A DNA stretch of 6,504 nt from Scatosoma sp045656625 (GTDB taxonomy: Bacteria > Bacillota > Clostridia > Christensenellales > Borkfalkiaceae), in the NCBI GenBank assembly GCA_045656625.1, contig JAZORL010000146.1, positions 1 to 6,504 of the forward strand, read 5' to 3'. Shown here in pieces: positions 5,871-6,504 of the stretch. Positions within the stretch are counted from its first letter, which is position 1. Each line of letters starts with the position of its first letter. Under the pieces are notes generated by a model. That model was not told where the DNA came from. It did no database searches and worked only from the letters and a program-made list of their open reading frames with translations. Both the position numbers and the translations under genes were made by a program.

Positions 5871-5948
5871 TGTGACGGTCTGCGACGGTCGCGACGGTGT
5901 TTTGGACAGGTATCTAAAATACCGTCGCAATCGACGCGCATCGACGCG
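5871..5948 (+). repeat. iteron cluster behind the RepA-like gene
   Basis: GACGGT occurs three times about one helical turn apart (5874, 5884, 5893). It is followed by an inverted ACCGTCGC (5921-5928) and two tandem ATCGACGCG units (5930-5938 and 5940-5948, 10 bp apart). All are seen directly. Phased short repeats of this kind are typical binding sites for replication or relaxosome proteins; the likely binders here are the RepA-like and RHH proteins. Confidence 0.7.
5891..5928 (+). repeat. 16-bp-stem hairpin inside the iteron cluster
   Basis: Bases 5891-5906 pair with 5913-5928 (two G-T pairs) around the 6-base loop CAGGTA. No T-run follows, so it is not an ordinary terminator. The stem includes one GCGACGGT iteron and its inverted copy. 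Such hairpins mark single-strand initiation sites, transfer origins or RNA control elements; the choice between these is open. Confidence 0.6.
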
Positions 5949-5979
5949 AAAAGGGCGGTTTTAGGTCAGTAACCCCTAC

Positions 5980-5993
5980 ACAGCACCGTAAAA
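5980..5993 (+). repeat. ACAGCACCGTAAAA repeat, copy 1
   Basis: A 14-bp sequence found again, identical, at 6056-6069. It is flanked by ACACA/TGTGT (5978-5982 with 5995-5999), so it sits in a small hairpin loop. The core GCACCGTA recurs inverted at 6493-6500 as TACGGTGC. Confidence 0.6.
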
Positions 5994-6007
5994 TTGTGTG
6001 GAAACAC

Positions 6008-6097
6008 GCGGGATGTAGCGATTCACGGCACCAAGCAGTCTAATATTGCGATTTTACAGCACCGTAAAAAGTCAGTCAAAAAATCGCTGAATCCCGC
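6008..6097. repeat. imperfect inverted repeat around the second ACAGCACCGTAAAA
   Basis: Arms 6008-6023 (GCGGGATGTAGCGATT) and 6082-6097 match in reverse complement at 14 of 16 bases, with the two mismatches in the middle. The 58 bases between hold the second 14-bp repeat. It may be a protein-binding site or a foldback structure of an origin. Confidence 0.6.
6056..6069 (+). repeat. ACAGCACCGTAAAA repeat, copy 2
   Basis: Identical to 5980-5993, 76 bp further on. Here the repeat lies in its own hairpin: TTTTAC (6052-6057) pairs with GTAAAA (6064-6069) around AGCACC. A degenerate third copy, ACAGCACCAT, is at 6145-6154. Confidence 0.6.
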
Positions 6098-6171
6098 TAA
6101 CTGTCGGCACTGCCGTCAGAAGTAAACCGCGAAATAGGGGCAGTACAGCACCATCGCTTATTCCTGCACAC

Positions 6172-6199
6172 AAATCGGAAACGAAATTGTATCCGATTT
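6172..6199 (+). terminator. possible weak terminator hairpin
   Basis: AAATCGGA (6172-6179) pairs perfectly with TCCGATTT (6192-6199) around a 12-base loop and is followed by the T-rich ATTTTCTTATTT. The stem is only 8 bp with few G-C pairs and the T-run is broken, so termination would be weak. It may end the operon transcript or be part of the origin. Confidence 0.3.
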
Positions 6200-6248
6200 A
6201 TTTTCTTATTTGAGACATTTTTTGCAATTTGATAGGGGCATGTACGAG

Positions 6249-6276
6249 TTGAAGTAGATAATGTTAGGTATAGAAT
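6249..6276 (+). promoter_or_regulatory. possible promoter TTGAAG-16-TAGAAT
   Basis: TTGAAG (6249-6254) and TAGAAT (6271-6276), spacer 16 bp. It is a moderate match in AT-rich DNA about 75 bp upstream of the stronger promoter at 6315. Confidence 0.3.
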
Positions 6277-6314
6277 TGACAAAAAATAAGGAGTTGTTTT
6301 TTTTGTGACTAGCA

Positions 6315-6343
6315 CTGACAAATGAAAAAGAATTGCGTATAAT
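6315..6343 (+). promoter_or_regulatory. strong promoter for the structured RNA
   Basis: CTGACA (6315-6320), 17-bp spacer, perfect TATAAT (6338-6343). The predicted start, about 6-7 bases on, is 6349-6350, exactly the first bases of the long closing stem of the RNA fold. That match supports both features. Confidence 0.75.
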
Positions 6344-6348
6344 GATAA

Positions 6349-6473
6349 TGCTAAACTATCTTGATATTTTTGCCGAAAGTGGCAAATACTCTGCGGTGTA
6401 GTTCTCATTGGTAGAACTATGCCTAATCGCGTTACAATTAAACCGTAGGGTATAAGAGTAAGATAGTTTAGCA
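6349..6473 (+). ncRNA. unidentified structured RNA with a long closing stem
   Basis: About 125 nt. The ends form a perfect 14-bp stem (6349-6362 with 6460-6473). Inside are a hairpin TTTGCC/GGCAAA with loop GAAAGT (6369-6386) and a stem ACTCT/AGAGT (6388-6392 with 6455-6459) that stacks directly on the closing stem. Further in are GCGGT/ACCGT (6393-6397 with 6442-6446, one G-U) and a 7-bp hairpin TAGTTCT/AGAACTA with loop CATTGGT (6399-6419). The fold is a three-way junction with a branched inner arm. A near-consensus promoter starts transcription at its first base, and no terminator is visible before the window ends. I do not recognise the class. It could be a new structured RNA of the element, a riboswitch-like leader of a downstream gene, or an RNA working with a nuclease or reverse transcriptase encoded further on. 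Confidence 0.6.
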
Positions 6474-6504
6474 ACTTGCGAAAAGGCATATCTACGGTGC
6501 CGTT

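Larger units (their letters stand above)
5866..6314. other. non-coding, repeat-rich, putative origin region
   Basis: About 450 bp with no convincing gene on either strand. It begins with GC-rich iterons directly after the ATPase stop, then carries ACAGCACCGTAAAA repeats, an imperfect inverted repeat, hairpins, and an AT-rich stretch from about 6180 on. GGGCGGT brackets the iteron block (5865-5871 and 5953-5959), and ATAGGGGCA is repeated at 6134 and 6233. GC-rich iterons next to an AT-rich stretch and behind a helicase gene are the usual layout of a replication or transfer origin; which of the two cannot be told. Confidence 0.5.

Noticed and set aside
5866..6200. CRISPR array
   Set aside because: The repeats are short, unevenly spaced and partly inverted, with no constant repeat-spacer pattern and no cas gene.
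6393..6450. tRNA-like stretch (GTAGTTCTCATTGGTAGAAC resembles a glycine-tRNA D-arm)
   Set aside because: No anticodon stem, T-arm with GTTCGA, or acceptor pairing follows. The hairpin is better explained as part of the larger closed fold.
6349..6473. Retron msr-msd identity for the structured RNA
   Set aside because: The closing stem and start site fit, but the fold is short, lacks an obvious branching guanosine next to the 5' arm and a long msd hairpin, and no reverse transcriptase is in the window. Kept only as a possibility.
6097..6489. 130-codon ORF on the minus strand
   Set aside because: It runs antisense through the structured RNA, its promoter and the repeats, has no recognisable domain, and is explained by chance openness in AT-rich DNA.

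Overview
The window looks like the left junction between a Bacillota (probably Clostridia-like) chromosome and an integrated mobilizable element. The organism call rests on the GuaA sequence type, the strong AGGAGG-type ribosome binding sites, the consensus sigma-A promoters and the AT-rich spacers. It is inference, because no taxonomic search was possible. The chromosomal part (1-793) is the C-terminal half of guaA, GMP synthase. The 3' end of guaA is a known integration hotspot for tyrosine-recombinase islands.

Just after the guaA stop there is a phased run of TGATAC-type direct repeats. A promoter-like site overlaps it and reads straight into a strong hairpin terminator (853-951). A leftward gene (2404-968) follows; it encodes a 478-residue protein with a C-terminal four-cysteine zinc-finger-like module, resembling DUF6076/CGNR-type proteins of mobile elements. 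Its promoter is a textbook TTGACA-17-TATAAT on the minus strand, with a palindromic operator candidate in the leader.

From 2405 to 3128 there is a complex, mostly non-coding control region. It has two palindromes, a possible 44-codon TTG-start ORF, a perfect 42-bp duplication of the excisionase gene start (508 bp apart), and three spaced copies of a promoter-like module (T6-nAAAT, TAGG, TG-n-TAnAAT). The rightward operon is compact: a 60-aa HTH excisionase-like protein, a complete 355-aa tyrosine integrase, a 113-aa ribbon-helix-helix MobC-like protein, and a 380-aa RepA/RecA-fold helicase-like ATPase. Genes overlap or lie within 20 bp of each other, and each has a good ribosome binding site.

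From 5866 to the end (about 640 bp) I see no convincing protein gene. Right behind the ATPase lies a cluster of GC-rich iterons and a 16-bp-stem hairpin, then repeats of ACAGCACCGTAAAA and an imperfect inverted repeat. This is what an origin of replication or transfer served by the RepA-like and MobC-like proteins would look like. The region ends with a good promoter (CTGACA-17-TATAAT). Its predicted start falls on the first base of a large closed RNA fold (6349-6473, 14-bp closing stem, several internal hairpins). I do not recognise this RNA, and it is the best candidate here for an undescribed element.

Together the genes suggest an integrative mobilizable element: Int and Xis move it, the RHH protein and ATPase act on an origin next to them, and the zinc-finger gene is a divergently transcribed accessory or regulator. 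The relaxase and the right attachment site would lie beyond the window.
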